Source: Claveliimonas stercoravium (GTDB lineage Bacteria; Bacillota; Clostridia; Lachnospirales; Lachnospiraceae). Taken from it: a stretch of DNA of 28,409 nucleotides. Position 1 is the first letter of the stretch. Every line of letters begins with the position of its first letter. The notes under the pieces were generated by a model. That model saw nothing but the letters and a program-made list of their open reading frames with translations. It ran no database searches and had not been told where the DNA came from. Below are positions 7,609 through 18,007 of the stretch, one piece after another. A program made the position numbers and the translations under genes. The stretch spans positions 1-28,409 of the forward strand of contig DWZW01000206.1 in assembly GCA_019117345.1 (NCBI GenBank), given 5' to 3'.

Positions 7609-9647
7609 AATTCCTTATTCTTCGCGATCAGCACAGAATGGCTTCCCATATTCACCACGATCTCTCCGTCGATCACGTCAATCTCATAGAACTCCATGGT
7701 GTAGCCCTCCTCGTAGGAGTAGATCAGCCTCCTCATGCTGCTCTTCATGGGCACGCCGAGCACCCAGACAGGCACCCGCACCTCCTTCAGCTCACTGCTG
7801 TGGTTGACGATGATGACAAACTGGTCTGTATCGTTAAACCGGCCGTAGGCCAGCACATTGTCCTGCTTCACAAGCCACTGGAGAGACCCGGTCCGGAACA
7901 CCTCGTAGTTCTTGTGTATGCGTATCAGCTCCCTGTGGTAATCGATCAGCTCTTTGTTCTCCCTGCCCCAGGGGTAGGTCCTGCGGCTGTCCGGGTCTGT
8001 GAAGCCGCACAGCCCGGCCTCGTCGCCGTAGTAGATGGTGGGGGCTCCCACCCAAGTCATCTGGATGGCCACCGCCTCCCGCATCACCGGCAGGCTGATG
8101 TACTCCTCCGCCTTCTCCGGCCCCAGGCTGTCGATCCGGCCCACCATGTGGTTGGTCCTGGTGAGAAACCGGGAGTGGTCATGGTTGGACAGCTCATTCA
8201 TGGCCACCTGCTGGGAGGGGGTGAGCATATGGGACATCTGATGGAAAATGGACCGTATGAAGCTGTCCCCGTTGCCGTGGAGCTCCTCCCTGTCCTCGTC
8301 ACTGTGCTTCTCCATCCCGGTCAGGAACCAGGTGACCGGTTCCATGAAAGCGTCATAGTTCATGACCGAATCCCACTCATCGCCGGATATCCACTCCCTG
8401 GGGTCTCCGTAGTGCTCCGCCAGGATCAGCGCATCCGGCTTGGCCTTCTTGACCTCCCGGCGGAACTTCTTCCAGAACTCATGGTTGTACTCTATGCTGT
8501 GTCCCAGGTCAGCCGCCACATCCAGCCTCCAGCCGTCCACATTGTAGGGCGGGGATACCCACTTGCGGCCGATTTCCAGTATATAGTCCTCCAGCTCCTT
8601 CGAGCCCTCGTAGTTCAGCTTGGGCAGGGTGTCGTGCCCCCACCAGCCGTCGTAACTTCCGTTGTAGGGCCAGCTCGCGTCCCCGCTCTCGAAAAATTCA
8701 AAGAAATCCCGGTAGGGGCTGTCCGCGGAGACATAAGCTCCCTTTTCATACCCCTCCTGGCCCTCGTAGATCCGTTCCCGGTCCATCCATTTGTTAAAAG
8801 AACCACAATGGTTAAAAACGCCGTCGAGGATGACTTTCATTCCCCTCCTGTGAAGCTCTTCCACAAGCTTGATAAAAAGCTGGTTACTGGCCTCCAGGTT
8901 TTTCCTGTCCGTCACCCTCTTCTGATATTTCGTCGCATATACATTTTCCTTCACGCCCACCGGGAGAGGCTCTCCGCCGTCCTCCACGATGACCCCAAAA
9001 TGCGGGTCAATGTAGTCGTAGTCCTGGATATCGTACTTGTGGTTGGACGGTGAGACAAACAGGGGGTTAAAATAGATGACCTCCACTCCCAGCTCCTGGA
9101 GATAGTCCAGCTTCTCCATGACCCCCTGCAGGTCTCCTCCGTAGAAGCGCCGCACGTCCATGGCCGCCGGATATTCGTCCCAGTCCTTCACCCGCTCCAC
9201 AGGCTCCCCGATGTAGACGTACTCTCCGTCCTCCACATCGTTGGAGGGGTCCCCGTTGCAAAACCGGTCCACAAAGATCTGGTACATGACCGCGCCCTTG
9301 GCCCAGTCAGGGGTGTGGAAGCCCGGAGCGATCTGGAACTCATACTCCTCGATGCGCTCCCTCGTGACGCCGAACTGATTGTAATACCAGGTCTCCTCCC
9401 CGGATCGCACCCGGAAGCTGTAGCGCAGGTTCTCCTCCCCCAGCTCCAGCGACACCGCATAGTAGTCAAAGACTCCGGAGGTGCTCCGCTTCTCCATCTC
9501 GTACTCTCTGCCGCCTGTCAGCAGGCAGACACTGTCCGCATCGTCTGCTCCGGTGCGGAACTGCAGTGTGACCTGCTGCCCCGGCAGTGGCTCTGGCGGG
9601 AAAACGTAATTTCCTGTTCCGTCGCAAAATAGTGCATGTATGTTCAT
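7605..9647 (-). CDS. GH13 alpha-amylase family enzyme (neopullulanase/cyclomaltodextrinase type)
   Basis: This 680-residue protein acts on alpha-glucans, probably cytosolic maltodextrins or cyclodextrins, since no signal peptide is seen. An N-terminal beta-sandwich (about 1-110) precedes the TIM barrel. The GH13 conserved regions are present: DGVFNH at 275-280, GWRLDVA with nucleophile Asp376, LAEHYG with acid/base Glu411, and SNHD with transition-state stabiliser Asp490. The block LPKLN at 341-345 resembles the MPKLN signature of the neopullulanase/cyclomaltodextrinase subfamily. The start ATG has AGGCGG upstream. It lies only 17 bp after ftsH, an unusual position, so it is probably transcribed with the housekeeping genes. 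It could feed or degrade glycogen made by GlgC/GlgD at the other end of the window. Confidence 0.9.
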   Translation of the reverse strand: MNIHALFCDGTGNYVFPPEPLPGQQVTLQFRTGADDADSVCLLTGGREYEMEKRSTSGVFDYYAVSLELGEENLRYSFRVRSGEETWYYNQFGVTRERIEEYEFQIAPGFHTPDWAKGAVMYQIFVDRFCNGDPSNDVEDGEYVYIGEPVERVKDWDEYPAAMDVRRFYGGDLQGVMEKLDYLQELGVEVIYFNPLFVSPSNHKYDIQDYDYIDPHFGVIVEDGGEPLPVGVKENVYATKYQKRVTDRKNLEASNQLFIKLVEELHRRGMKVILDGVFNHCGSFNKWMDRERIYEGQEGYEKGAYVSADSPYRDFFEFFESGDASWPYNGSYDGWWGHDTLPKLNYEGSKELEDYILEIGRKWVSPPYNVDGWRLDVAADLGHSIEYNHEFWKKFRREVKKAKPDALILAEHYGDPREWISGDEWDSVMNYDAFMEPVTWFLTGMEKHSDEDREELHGNGDSFIRSIFHQMSHMLTPSQQVAMNELSNHDHSRFLTRTNHMVGRIDSLGPEKAEEYISLPVMREAVAIQMTWVGAPTIYYGDEAGLCGFTDPDSRRTYPWGRENKELIDYHRELIRIHKNYEVFRTGSLQWLVKQDNVLAYGRFNDTDQFVIIVNHSSELKEVRVPVWVLGVPMKSSMRRLIYSYEEGYTMEFYEIDVIDGEIVVNMGSHSVLIAKNKEF

Positions 9648-9664
9648 TCTATCGCCGCCTGACT

Positions 9665-11515
<1,851 letters not shown>

Positions 11516-11532
11516 ATCTTTGCTGCTCCTTT

Positions 11533-12060
11533 CTACTCCACGCCTTCCACAACTCCGATGTAGGGAAGGTTCCTGTATTTCTGTGCATAGTCAAGGCCGT
11601 ATCCCACGACGAACTCATCCGGGATGTTAAAGCCCACATAATCTACGGTCACCGGCTTCACCCTGCGCTCCGGCTTATCCAGGAGCGTGCAGAGCTTAAG
11701 GCTCCTCGGCCTTCTCTTCTCCAGGATCTGGATGAGGTAGGACAGCGTCCGCCCGGAGTCAATGATATCCTCCACGATGAGGACGTCCTTTCCCTCCAGC
11801 GGCTCATCCAGGTCCTTGGCGATCTTCACCACACCGCTGGACGATGTCCCGTCGCCGTAGCTGCTGACACTCATAAAATCCATGGAAACCGGGACCGTGA
11901 TCCTCTTGGCCAGCTCACACATAAAAAACACACCGCCCTTGAGGACACATATCAGATGCACATGCTTTCCCGCATAGTCCTCGCTGATCTGTCTTCCCAG
12001 CTCACACACTCTCTTTTCAACTTCCTCTTCTGACACAAGCTCTCTTATCGTCTCTGCCAT
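11533..12060 (-). CDS. hpt: Hypoxanthine phosphoribosyltransferase
   Basis: This enzyme salvages hypoxanthine and guanine by transfer of phosphoribose from PRPP. The 175-residue length is normal. The PRPP-binding motif VEDIIDSGRT is at 96-105, and the early VLKGGVFF loop at 39-46 is typical. The ATG at 12060 has GGGAGG upstream and lies inside the end of tilS, a 44-bp overlap that implies translational coupling. The position between tilS and ftsH is the standard Firmicutes arrangement. Confidence 0.96.
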   Translation of the reverse strand: MAETIRELVSEEEVEKRVCELGRQISEDYAGKHVHLICVLKGGVFFMCELAKRITVPVSMDFMSVSSYGDGTSSSGVVKIAKDLDEPLEGKDVLIVEDIIDSGRTLSYLIQILEKRRPRSLKLCTLLDKPERRVKPVTVDYVGFNIPDEFVVGYGLDYAQKYRNLPYIGVVEGVE

Positions 12061-13444
12061 CGTATTTTCCTCCCTTATCTATCGTGATCTCCAGTATCCT
12101 TCTCGTCTGTCCGGTCACTTCACAGCCCAGCCCCCTCCGGTAGCCGATCACCCACAGGATGCGGCTGCCGTCTGCTGCCAGGAGGATGTGGTCTCTCTCC
12201 TGTGACGGTATCTTCTCATTGATAAAATACCGGTTCAGCTTCTGGGTCGCCCCCTCCCTGTCTATCACGAGATAGTCTCCGGGGCGGCGGGTCCTGATAA
12301 TAACACTATTTTTTATTATATCATAATCAAACCATTTCGTGTAGGGTGTTTTGGGAATTGCCTCCTGGAGAGGGCCTTCTATATCCGCCGGCTCCAGGAT
12401 ACGCAGCTTTATCCTGTCTTTATCCCACACTTCTTCCCGGGGGGCCTTCCAGTCCGCACTGACCACCCGCACCCCCTCGTAGCACCGGCAGGCCTTCATG
12501 CCGTAGGGAAGGCTGATCCGTCTGCCCACCTGCCTGTCAAACAACTCCTCCAGGTCTTTGAAGTGGACGGTCTCCAGATCCTTCTCCCTGCCGCAGACCA
12601 GCCCCAGCACACGCCTCAAAAGATAGGGCCGGAGCACCCTGTCCACCTGCGCAAAGCCCGGACCGTCTATGACCATCTCTCTCCCCCGGCCGTCCGGTCC
12701 CGTCCTAAGGGCAGTCAGGCGGTCGGCTGCCTCGTCCGTCTGCCTCTCCATATACTCCCAGAGCTGTGCCAGCTGCTCCGCAGTCCCGCACACATGATCC
12801 ACGACCCTTGGATTGACCTGCTCCTCCATATATGGAATTATATGATTGCGGATGCGGTTCCGTGTATAAGTATCCTCATAATTTGTGGCATCCATGCAAT
12901 AAGGAATATTTTTTTTAGCCAGGAGCTGTTCTATCTCCTGCCTGGACACCCCCAGGAGGGGCCGGATGTATTTGCCCGAGCAGGGCCGGATCCCGCCCAT
13001 CCCACGCAGGCCGGTGCCCCTGGCCAGATTGAGGAGCACTGTCTCCGCATTATCATTCTTGTGGTGGGCCAGCGCGATCCTGGAGGCGTTCCACCTTGCG
13101 GCGGCCTCCTCAAAGGCCCGCCGCCTGGCCTCGCGCCCGGCCTCCTCCTGGGTCAGCCCCTCCTCCCGGGCCATCCGGCGCACATCCACATGGACGCTCT
13201 CCAGAGGAACTCCCATCCCGCGGCACAGCTCCTCCACATAGGCCTCGTCCGCCGCGGCGGCCGCCCCCCGGATGCCGTGGTTCACGTGGACAGCCCGCAC
13301 CTCCAGATCATACTCCTTTTTCAGCTCCAAAAGCACACAAAGCAGGCATACGGAGTCCGCTCCTCCGGATATGCCTGCTATGACCACATCTCCTTTATCC
13401 AGCATCCCATGCGCGCGCGCATAGTCCCTTATCTTTTCATACAT
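12017..13444 (-). CDS. tilS: tRNA(Ile)-lysidine synthase TilS
   Basis: TilS modifies C34 of the minor isoleucine tRNA to lysidine so that it reads AUA. The 475-residue protein has the PP-loop SGGADS at 26-31, HVNHGIRG soon after, and an N-terminal ATPase region with ALAHHKNDNAETVLLNLARG. A helical middle and a C-terminal TilS domain follow (IIRTRRPGDYL, RYFINEKIPSQERD). GGGAGG precedes the ATG. It opens the tilS-hpt-ftsH-GH13 operon and has its own promoter at 13500-13528. Confidence 0.95.
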   Translation of the reverse strand: MYEKIRDYARAHGMLDKGDVVIAGISGGADSVCLLCVLLELKKEYDLEVRAVHVNHGIRGAAAAADEAYVEELCRGMGVPLESVHVDVRRMAREEGLTQEEAGREARRRAFEEAAARWNASRIALAHHKNDNAETVLLNLARGTGLRGMGGIRPCSGKYIRPLLGVSRQEIEQLLAKKNIPYCMDATNYEDTYTRNRIRNHIIPYMEEQVNPRVVDHVCGTAEQLAQLWEYMERQTDEAADRLTALRTGPDGRGREMVIDGPGFAQVDRVLRPYLLRRVLGLVCGREKDLETVHFKDLEELFDRQVGRRISLPYGMKACRCYEGVRVVSADWKAPREEVWDKDRIKLRILEPADIEGPLQEAIPKTPYTKWFDYDIIKNSVIIRTRRPGDYLVIDREGATQKLNRYFINEKIPSQERDHILLAADGSRILWVIGYRRGLGCEVTGQTRRILEITIDKGGKYDGRDDKRACVRRGS

Positions 13445-13494
13445 GTCCTTTCCTCCCTGCCCAAGGGCAGGCCTCTTCGCTGTCTGTCAAATAT

Positions 13495-13528
13495 ATTATA
13501 CTATAAAGAATCCGGCGGGAAATTGCAA
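13495..13528 (-). promoter_or_regulatory. Promoter upstream of tilS
   Basis: On the minus strand TTGCAA (13523-13528) is 17 bp from TATAGT (13500-13505), with a perfect TATAAT overlapping five bases further on (13495-13500). It lies directly after the spoIIE stop. Either -10 could be used. Confidence 0.55.
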
Positions 13529-13534
13529 GCCTTC

Positions 13535-14938
13535 TCATACTTTCCACAGCCCTACAGCCAGGATGGTCATATCGTCCGCCGGCACCTCCCCCGACAGCTC
13601 CAGTACCTGCTCCAGGAGATAGTGGGCCAGCTCACCGGGATTGTTGGTGCCGGCACCCCCGATGAGCGCCGACAGCATGGCCTCCTGGTTTCCCACGGGC
13701 AGAGCGTCCAGCACTCCGTCCGTCACCATGACCACAAAATCCCCGTCCCCCAGCTGCCGGACGGTCCTCTCGATCTCCAGCTCCTGGAGCACGCCGACAG
13801 GAAGCGTGGCAGAGCTGACCCGTTCCACCCCGCCGCCGGTCCGGATAAAGGTAGTGGAGGCCCCCGCCTTCATGAGCTCGCAGGTTCCCTGATAGAGGTC
13901 GAAGATACACATATCCACCGTGGAGAAGCACAGCTCCTCCCTGCCCGCCACCAGGGCGGTGTTCATCATCTGGACAGCCGTGCAGGGCGGAAAGCCCGCC
14001 TCCAGAAGCTCCTCCAGCATTTCCACCACCATGGCGCTCTCCTGAAAGGCGTGCTCCCCGGAGCCCATGCCGTCAGAGAGGACCACCCCCTCCCTGCCTC
14101 CCGGGAGCTGAGTCATGGAAAAGGTATCTCCTGATATCCTCTGACAGCCCTTCCCTATCTTGGCCACCCCCTGGATCGTCTGGAAGGCAGGCCCCTCCAT
14201 GAACACGAGGGTGCCGTAGTTTTCTGTGACGACCGGGCACTCTCCCTTCACCAGGAGCATCTGCCTTCCCAGGCAGGAGGACAGCACTTCCGCCGCCTCC
14301 CTGGAGGCTACGCACTGGCCCTTCGGCGCCCGGACCGTGAGATGGACCTCGTACCTGCCCTGCTTTGTCATGAAAAACACGCTGGACAGAAGCTTCAGCC
14401 CGTTCTTCTTCAGCCGGACCTTTACCTTCCTCTGCAGGTGCTCATCCACGCAGATGCCTGCGCCCAGCTCCCGGGCCGCGTGCTGGACAAGGTCCGCGAA
14501 GGCGTTCATGGACGCCGCGCAGCCCTCCCGGTTCATCACCAGCTTCCGGTTCCACACCATTTTCTGCTTCTGGGCCTGAAAGACCTCCAGCGTCTCCCGC
14601 AGGAACCTGGGCGCCATGACACATCTTTTCTGCAGCCTCCTCTTCAGCTCCACATTCAGCTCCGCCCCGTACTCCTCAGCGGCCGCCATGATCTCATAGA
14701 CCATCTGCCTTGTCCGCTCCCTGCCCTCTCCCAGACAGAGGCTCTTCTTCTCACAGCCCTGGCAGACCTTCTCCGATACCGCGCCGAACATCTCGTCTAT
14801 CTCCTCGCCCGTCAGCGTTCTCCTTCCCTTTTCCAGACCCAGGAATGTCTCCGAGAGGTGCTTGAGAGACCCGGCAAACTTATCCATCTGGATCACATAG
14901 GGATTGACAAAAAGCTCCTTTTCCTTAACCTCACCCAT
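13535..14938 (-). CDS. spoIIE: SpoIIE-family PP2C phosphatase lacking the membrane domain
   Basis: SpoIIE dephosphorylates the anti-anti-sigma factor SpoIIAA to switch on sigma F in the forespore. This 467-residue version has the central region with the conserved cysteine cluster CQGCEKKSLC. The C-terminal PP2C domain has SDGMGSGEHAF, VTDGVLDALP and DDMTILAVG, the metal-binding acidic residues. The ten-helix N-terminal membrane domain of the B. subtilis protein (about 330 residues) is absent, and there is no room for it, since divIC ends about 100 bp upstream. The start is ATG 14938 with GGGGGAG seven bases upstream. The frame stays open for 60 further codons into divIC, but that stretch looks non-coding. 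Its genomic position between divIC and tilS is the normal spoIIE locus. Confidence 0.88.
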   Translation of the reverse strand: MGEVKEKELFVNPYVIQMDKFAGSLKHLSETFLGLEKGRRTLTGEEIDEMFGAVSEKVCQGCEKKSLCLGEGRERTRQMVYEIMAAAEEYGAELNVELKRRLQKRCVMAPRFLRETLEVFQAQKQKMVWNRKLVMNREGCAASMNAFADLVQHAARELGAGICVDEHLQRKVKVRLKKNGLKLLSSVFFMTKQGRYEVHLTVRAPKGQCVASREAAEVLSSCLGRQMLLVKGECPVVTENYGTLVFMEGPAFQTIQGVAKIGKGCQRISGDTFSMTQLPGGREGVVLSDGMGSGEHAFQESAMVVEMLEELLEAGFPPCTAVQMMNTALVAGREELCFSTVDMCIFDLYQGTCELMKAGASTTFIRTGGGVERVSSATLPVGVLQELEIERTVRQLGDGDFVVMVTDGVLDALPVGNQEAMLSALIGGAGTNNPGELAHYLLEQVLELSGEVPADDMTILAVGLWKV

Positions 14939-14990
14939 CTTTATACTCCCCCGCGCCCGGGCAGCCCAGGGGGCGCTGTCCGGGAAACAA

Positions 14991-15021
14991 AAAAGCTTTG
15001 GGACTCCTTCCCAAAGCTTTT
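14991..15021 (-). terminator. Terminator after divIC
   Basis: A 13-bp perfect stem (14991-15003 with 15009-15021) with loop CTCCT is followed on the minus strand by TTTTTTGTTT. It separates the rqcP-yabP-yabQ-divIC unit from spoIIE. A second GC-rich imperfect hairpin (CAGC/GCTG core, about 14957-14984) lies between it and the spoIIE ribosome site. Confidence 0.8.
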
Positions 15022-15041
15022 CTTTCGCATACTTACTTTTC

Positions 15042-15365
15042 TTACTTACCCTTAAAAATAATCTCGTTCTCATGGACCAGACCCAGCTTATCCTTGGCCG
15101 TCTGCTCCACGTACTCATCTGTACCGACGTACTCTTCCAGATCGTCGATCTCCTCCGCGCGGTCCTTCTCAGCCTGGATCTCTTCCTCCAGCTCCTGCTC
15201 CTGCTCTATATAGGCGCTGTTCTTGGCCCGGAGCTCAATGCTGCTCACCGAGACAATGACTGCCAAAAGCAGGATCACCGCACTGATGCCCAGCATGCTC
15301 CTCCTGTGCTGCTGCACCTGTTTTTTCCGGCGCCTTGCCCTGTTCTTTTGTTTGATACTTCCCAT
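15042..15365 (-). CDS. divIC: Septum formation initiator family protein (DivIC/FtsB-like)
   Basis: DivIC/FtsB proteins are bitopic members of the divisome that pair with FtsL. The 107-residue protein has a basic cytoplasmic N-terminus (RARRRKK), one membrane helix (about 24-42), and an extracytoplasmic coiled coil (about 45-75, SAYIEQEQELEEEIQAEKD). It ends with the typical EYVEQTAKDKLGLVHENEIIF segment. GGGTGAG precedes the ATG. Its place after yabQ matches the B. subtilis order. Confidence 0.92.
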   Translation of the reverse strand: MGSIKQKNRARRRKKQVQQHRRSMLGISAVILLLAVIVSVSSIELRAKNSAYIEQEQELEEEIQAEKDRAEEIDDLEEYVGTDEYVEQTAKDKLGLVHENEIIFKGK

Positions 15366-15437
15366 ATTAATTACTCACCCATTTCGCCAGCTTTCACTGG
15401 TTATTATCTTTTATCTTATCTTTTTTCTCCTGTTTGT

Positions 15438-15770
15438 TCAACTGTTTTCGCCGAATTTCCCCCTCCTCCTTGCGTACAATTTTTTTCGCAGTTTTCCCGG
15501 GATTTTCGACAGGAAGGAGAAAAAAACGCTCCCCAGCACAACACCTAGTATAAAATACCATCTGATGCTACCACTGGTAGTATGGTGAATTTGCACAAAC
15601 ATGTAGAACGCCGTCCCCAGCCAGAAAAAAAGGTCCTCCGCGGCAATGGCCGCCGGGGTGTGGCGGATGATCCTCCGCAGCGCTCGCAGGCATGTGTAGA
15701 CGCTGCAGACTGTCATTCCTGTAAGCACTGCCTCCAGGAGCGAAAGGCTCTCTGCCTCTATCCCGTACAT
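15438..15770 (-). CDS. yabQ: Spore cortex biosynthesis protein YabQ
   Basis: YabQ is a membrane protein needed for spore cortex formation and sits in the outer forespore membrane. This 110-residue copy has about three hydrophobic segments, including the family pattern AAEDLFFWLGTAFYMFVQI and WYFILGVVLGSVFF, and ends in a basic tail. It is shorter than the B. subtilis protein (about 210 residues), as seen in many Clostridia. It starts 3 bp after the yabP stop, with AGGTGA upstream, so the two are coupled. Confidence 0.85.
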   Translation of the reverse strand: MYGIEAESLSLLEAVLTGMTVCSVYTCLRALRRIIRHTPAAIAAEDLFFWLGTAFYMFVQIHHTTSGSIRWYFILGVVLGSVFFSFLSKIPGKLRKKLYARRRGKFGENS

Positions 15771-15773
15771 GCG

Positions 15774-16064
15774 TCACCTGAACAGTCTGCTCAGTATATT
15801 TTCTCCCGTCTTAGCCGCCGGATGCACATCCGAGTAGGCCACGCTGTCTATGGTCCCGGACAGGTCCACCTCCCCCTTCTCCAGGCTCAGCCTGTTCACA
15901 TGCAGGTCCGAGCCCTTGACCATGAGCATCCCCTGCTCCGTCTCCAGGAGGATCTCGTTCAGGTCAAAGGACAGGACATCCAGGACGCCTGTCACCAGGC
16001 TGGTCTTCCGGTTATTCACAACAAGCTTGTGCGCTCCCCGCGCCTGCTTTTCTTCCATTGCCAT
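15774..16064 (-). CDS. yabP: Sporulation protein YabP
   Basis: YabP is a small sporulation protein of the YabP/YqfC family. The 96-residue sequence has the family pattern HKLVVNNRKTSLVTGVLDVLSFDLNEILLETEQG (residues about 12-45, split), then MLMVKGSDLHVNRLSLEKGEVDLSGTIDS. I choose ATG 16064, five bases after AAAGG. A GTG just before it (16067) is too close to that site. It lies between rqcP (43 bp) and yabQ, the standard order. Confidence 0.9.
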   Translation of the reverse strand: MAMEEKQARGAHKLVVNNRKTSLVTGVLDVLSFDLNEILLETEQGMLMVKGSDLHVNRLSLEKGEVDLSGTIDSVAYSDVHPAAKTGENILSRLFR

Positions 16065-16107
16065 CACAACCTTTCTTGATAATCATATGAAAGGCTGTCT
16101 GAGATTA

Positions 16108-16347
16108 TTACAGATATTTGAACAGATCCTTCGCCTCTTCCTTTTTAGACGTGTCTTTTATGTCGAGGACTTCCACTTTTACGGCCTTTGTGCCGAACTG
16201 TATCTCTATGACATCCCCCGCCTTCACCTTGGTGGACGCCTTGGCCGTGGCGCCGTTTACCAGCACCCTGCCGGCGTCGCACGCCTCATTTGCCACGGTG
16301 CGCCTCTTGATCAGCCGGGAAACCTTCAGAAATTTGTCAAGCCTCAT
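16108..16347 (-). CDS. rqcP: S4-domain RNA-binding protein RqcP (YabO)
   Basis: RqcP acts in ribosome-associated quality control, helping RqcH add alanine tails to stalled peptides on the 50S subunit. The 79-residue protein is almost entirely an S4 domain: MRLDKFLKVSRLIKRRTVANEACDAG and then GRVLVNGATAKASTKVKAGDVIEI (split). An acidic/basic tail follows. A strong GGGAGG lies upstream. It is the first gene of the rqcP-yabP-yabQ-divIC unit. Confidence 0.93.
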   Translation of the reverse strand: MRLDKFLKVSRLIKRRTVANEACDAGRVLVNGATAKASTKVKAGDVIEIQFGTKAVKVEVLDIKDTSKKEEAKDLFKYL

Positions 16348-16408
16348 ACTTCACCTCCCTCTCCCCCGGTACGGGGGCCTGATGCTTCATGCCCCGCACC
16401 AGCACAAA

Positions 16409-16441
16409 ACGGCACTGCAGCCTTCTCCGCCGCAGTGCCGT
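16409..16441 (-). terminator. Terminator after hup
   Basis: A 10-bp stem, ACGGCACTGC with GCAGTGCCGT (16409-16418 with 16432-16441), is followed on the minus strand by TTTTGTGCT. It lies just after the hup stop and separates it from rqcP. Confidence 0.65.
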
Positions 16442-16459
16442 CTTCTATCACAACAACCT

Positions 16460-16735
16460 CTATGCGTTCACAGCATCCTTTAAAGCCTTTCCGGCTTTGA
16501 ACTTCGGAGCCTTGCAGGCCTCGATCTTCATGGTCTGGCCTGTCTGAGGATTTCTTCCCTCTCTTGCGGATCTCTTGCTCACTTCAAATGTACCGAAGCC
16601 TACAAGCTGTACCTTCTCCTCTTTCTTTAACTCCTCTGTCACTACATCGACAAAGGCTTTTAAGGCTTTCTCAGCATCCTTTTTGGATATCTCTGCATTT
16701 TCAGCAATCGCTGCTACTAATTCTGTTTTGTTCAT
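16460..16735 (-). CDS. hup: DNA-binding protein HU
   Basis: HU is the abundant histone-like dimer that bends and compacts DNA. The 91-residue sequence is full length. It has the N-terminal helices MNKTELVAAIAENAEISKKD and the signature GFGTFEVSKRSAREGRNPQTG leading into the DNA-binding arm, which ends in KAGKALKDAV. AAGGAGGAG lies upstream of the ATG. It has a near-consensus promoter (16845-16873) and its own terminator, so it is a single-gene unit. Confidence 0.97.
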   Translation of the reverse strand: MNKTELVAAIAENAEISKKDAEKALKAFVDVVTEELKKEEKVQLVGFGTFEVSKRSAREGRNPQTGQTMKIEACKAPKFKAGKALKDAVNA

Positions 16736-16844
16736 GGAAAACTCCTCCTTCGACTTATGATAGAACCCTTATCATATTCTATTCAGCTTATTGTGCATCC
16801 CACGCCGTATTTCCACTGGGCCCGCGGGACGCCTTTCAAATAAA

Positions 16845-16873
16845 GTTATACAGGCTTTCCCCTTGTTTGTCAA
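16845..16873 (-). promoter_or_regulatory. Strong SigA promoter for hup
   Basis: On the minus strand a perfect TTGACA (16868-16873) is separated by 17 bp from TATAAC (16845-16850). The leader is about 100 bases to the hup ATG. Confidence 0.8.
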
Positions 16874-16919
16874 GGGAAAATCCCCGAAAAACCCGGCATT
16901 TTCAAGGTTTCTGGGCTTT

Positions 16920-17927
16920 TTACAGAGAAAATGAGAACAGCCGTTCCAGGAATCTGCTCTTCTCCTCCGTCTGCGTCACCACGGTCTTCAGCTTCTCCAG
17001 ATTCTTGGCCGGGACCCACGCCTTATTGGAGCAATAGTAGGAGTCTGCCAGCTTCCAGAATTTTTCCGGATAGATGAGACGTATCTTCAGATATTCCACC
17101 TCTTCGTCCGAGAGGGGACGTATGGCGCTGTAGGCATCCAGCATGTGATCCCCGCTCTTCACATTCCAGCCGTGCTTCTCCATAGCCTTCCGCAGAAAAT
17201 AGTACAGGTCCTCCATCTGGATGCCCGCCCTGCATCTGTCGAAATTGGTGGTGGCATACCCGCCCGCCGTGACGAGGATATTGTGATAATTATAATCCCC
17301 GTGTATCATGGTGTTATTCTCCGCGGAAGCCTCCCATATTTTGCCAAAATCCCTGCGTTTGCTCTCCTCCTCCGCACACCGGGCCCAATCGAACATTCTG
17401 TCAAAATACCGCAGGAACTCCAGCTCAAACTCTCCCTTTGGGGACTGTCCCCTCATAAACCGCCGTATCTTTTTCAGCTCCCGGTTATGCCTCTCATACT
17501 CCTTCTCCAGTCCCTCCGGCCGCGCGGGTGTCCCGCCCTCCTCCGGCTCCGGGCAGGGAGGGACCTGCCCCATGAACCGGTGCAGGTGGGCGAGATTGGC
17601 GGTCCCTTCCAGGAGCTCCCGGCTTTTCCGGACGTCACACTCCCGCCCTCTGAACCACTGCTTCAGTATATAGGTCCGCCCTTCCGGGGAGGTGGAGAGG
17701 AGCTCCCCGTCGCAGTTGGCCACAGGCAGGTCCGTCCGCATATTTCCCTCCTGGTACAGATAAACTCCCACATGCCGCATCAGGATGGCATGGCGCCTGG
17801 ACACCCCCGCCTCCCGGAGCAGAAAAAGTCCCTGGTCTGTATCACAAAAAAACGCACCCCTTGTTTTGCGGGTGCACTTTACATTGATTGGATATTGCTC
17901 CAATATACTCAATTCGTAATCCTGCAT
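16920..17927 (-). CDS. CotS-family spore coat kinase-like protein
   Basis: The CotS/YsxE/YutH group are aminoglycoside-phosphotransferase-fold proteins in the spore coat. The 335-residue sequence has the kinase-like catalytic loop HGDYNYHN at 209-216 and an Asp at 230 (TNFD) in the place of the DFD metal ligand. The family pattern DRCRAGIQMEDLYYFLRKAMEKHGW follows, over residues 230-254 (split). A charged, low-complexity insert lies at about 123-160. AGGGGA precedes the ATG. It is 80 bp downstream of cca with no clear terminator between, so they may share a transcript. Catalytic activity of this group is generally unknown. Confidence 0.8.
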   Translation of the reverse strand: MQDYELSILEQYPINVKCTRKTRGAFFCDTDQGLFLLREAGVSRRHAILMRHVGVYLYQEGNMRTDLPVANCDGELLSTSPEGRTYILKQWFRGRECDVRKSRELLEGTANLAHLHRFMGQVPPCPEPEEGGTPARPEGLEKEYERHNRELKKIRRFMRGQSPKGEFELEFLRYFDRMFDWARCAEEESKRRDFGKIWEASAENNTMIHGDYNYHNILVTAGGYATTNFDRCRAGIQMEDLYYFLRKAMEKHGWNVKSGDHMLDAYSAIRPLSDEEVEYLKIRLIYPEKFWKLADSYYCSNKAWVPAKNLEKLKTVVTQTEEKSRFLERLFSFSL

Positions 17928-18007
17928 ATTACCGTCCCCTGCACTCTTCCAATATCATGTTCTGTTTAATGTATGTCATCGGAAACGGTAATATGCCTGT
18001 TCCTCTT

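Noticed and set aside
7413..9053. A 546-codon plus-strand frame opposite the GH13 gene
   Set aside because: The GH13 catalytic residues are all present on the minus strand; the antisense text is low in information.
14939..15118. A 60-codon N-terminal extension of SpoIIE
   Set aside because: It runs through the divIC terminator and into divIC, has no family likeness, and a good ribosome site supports the start at 14938.
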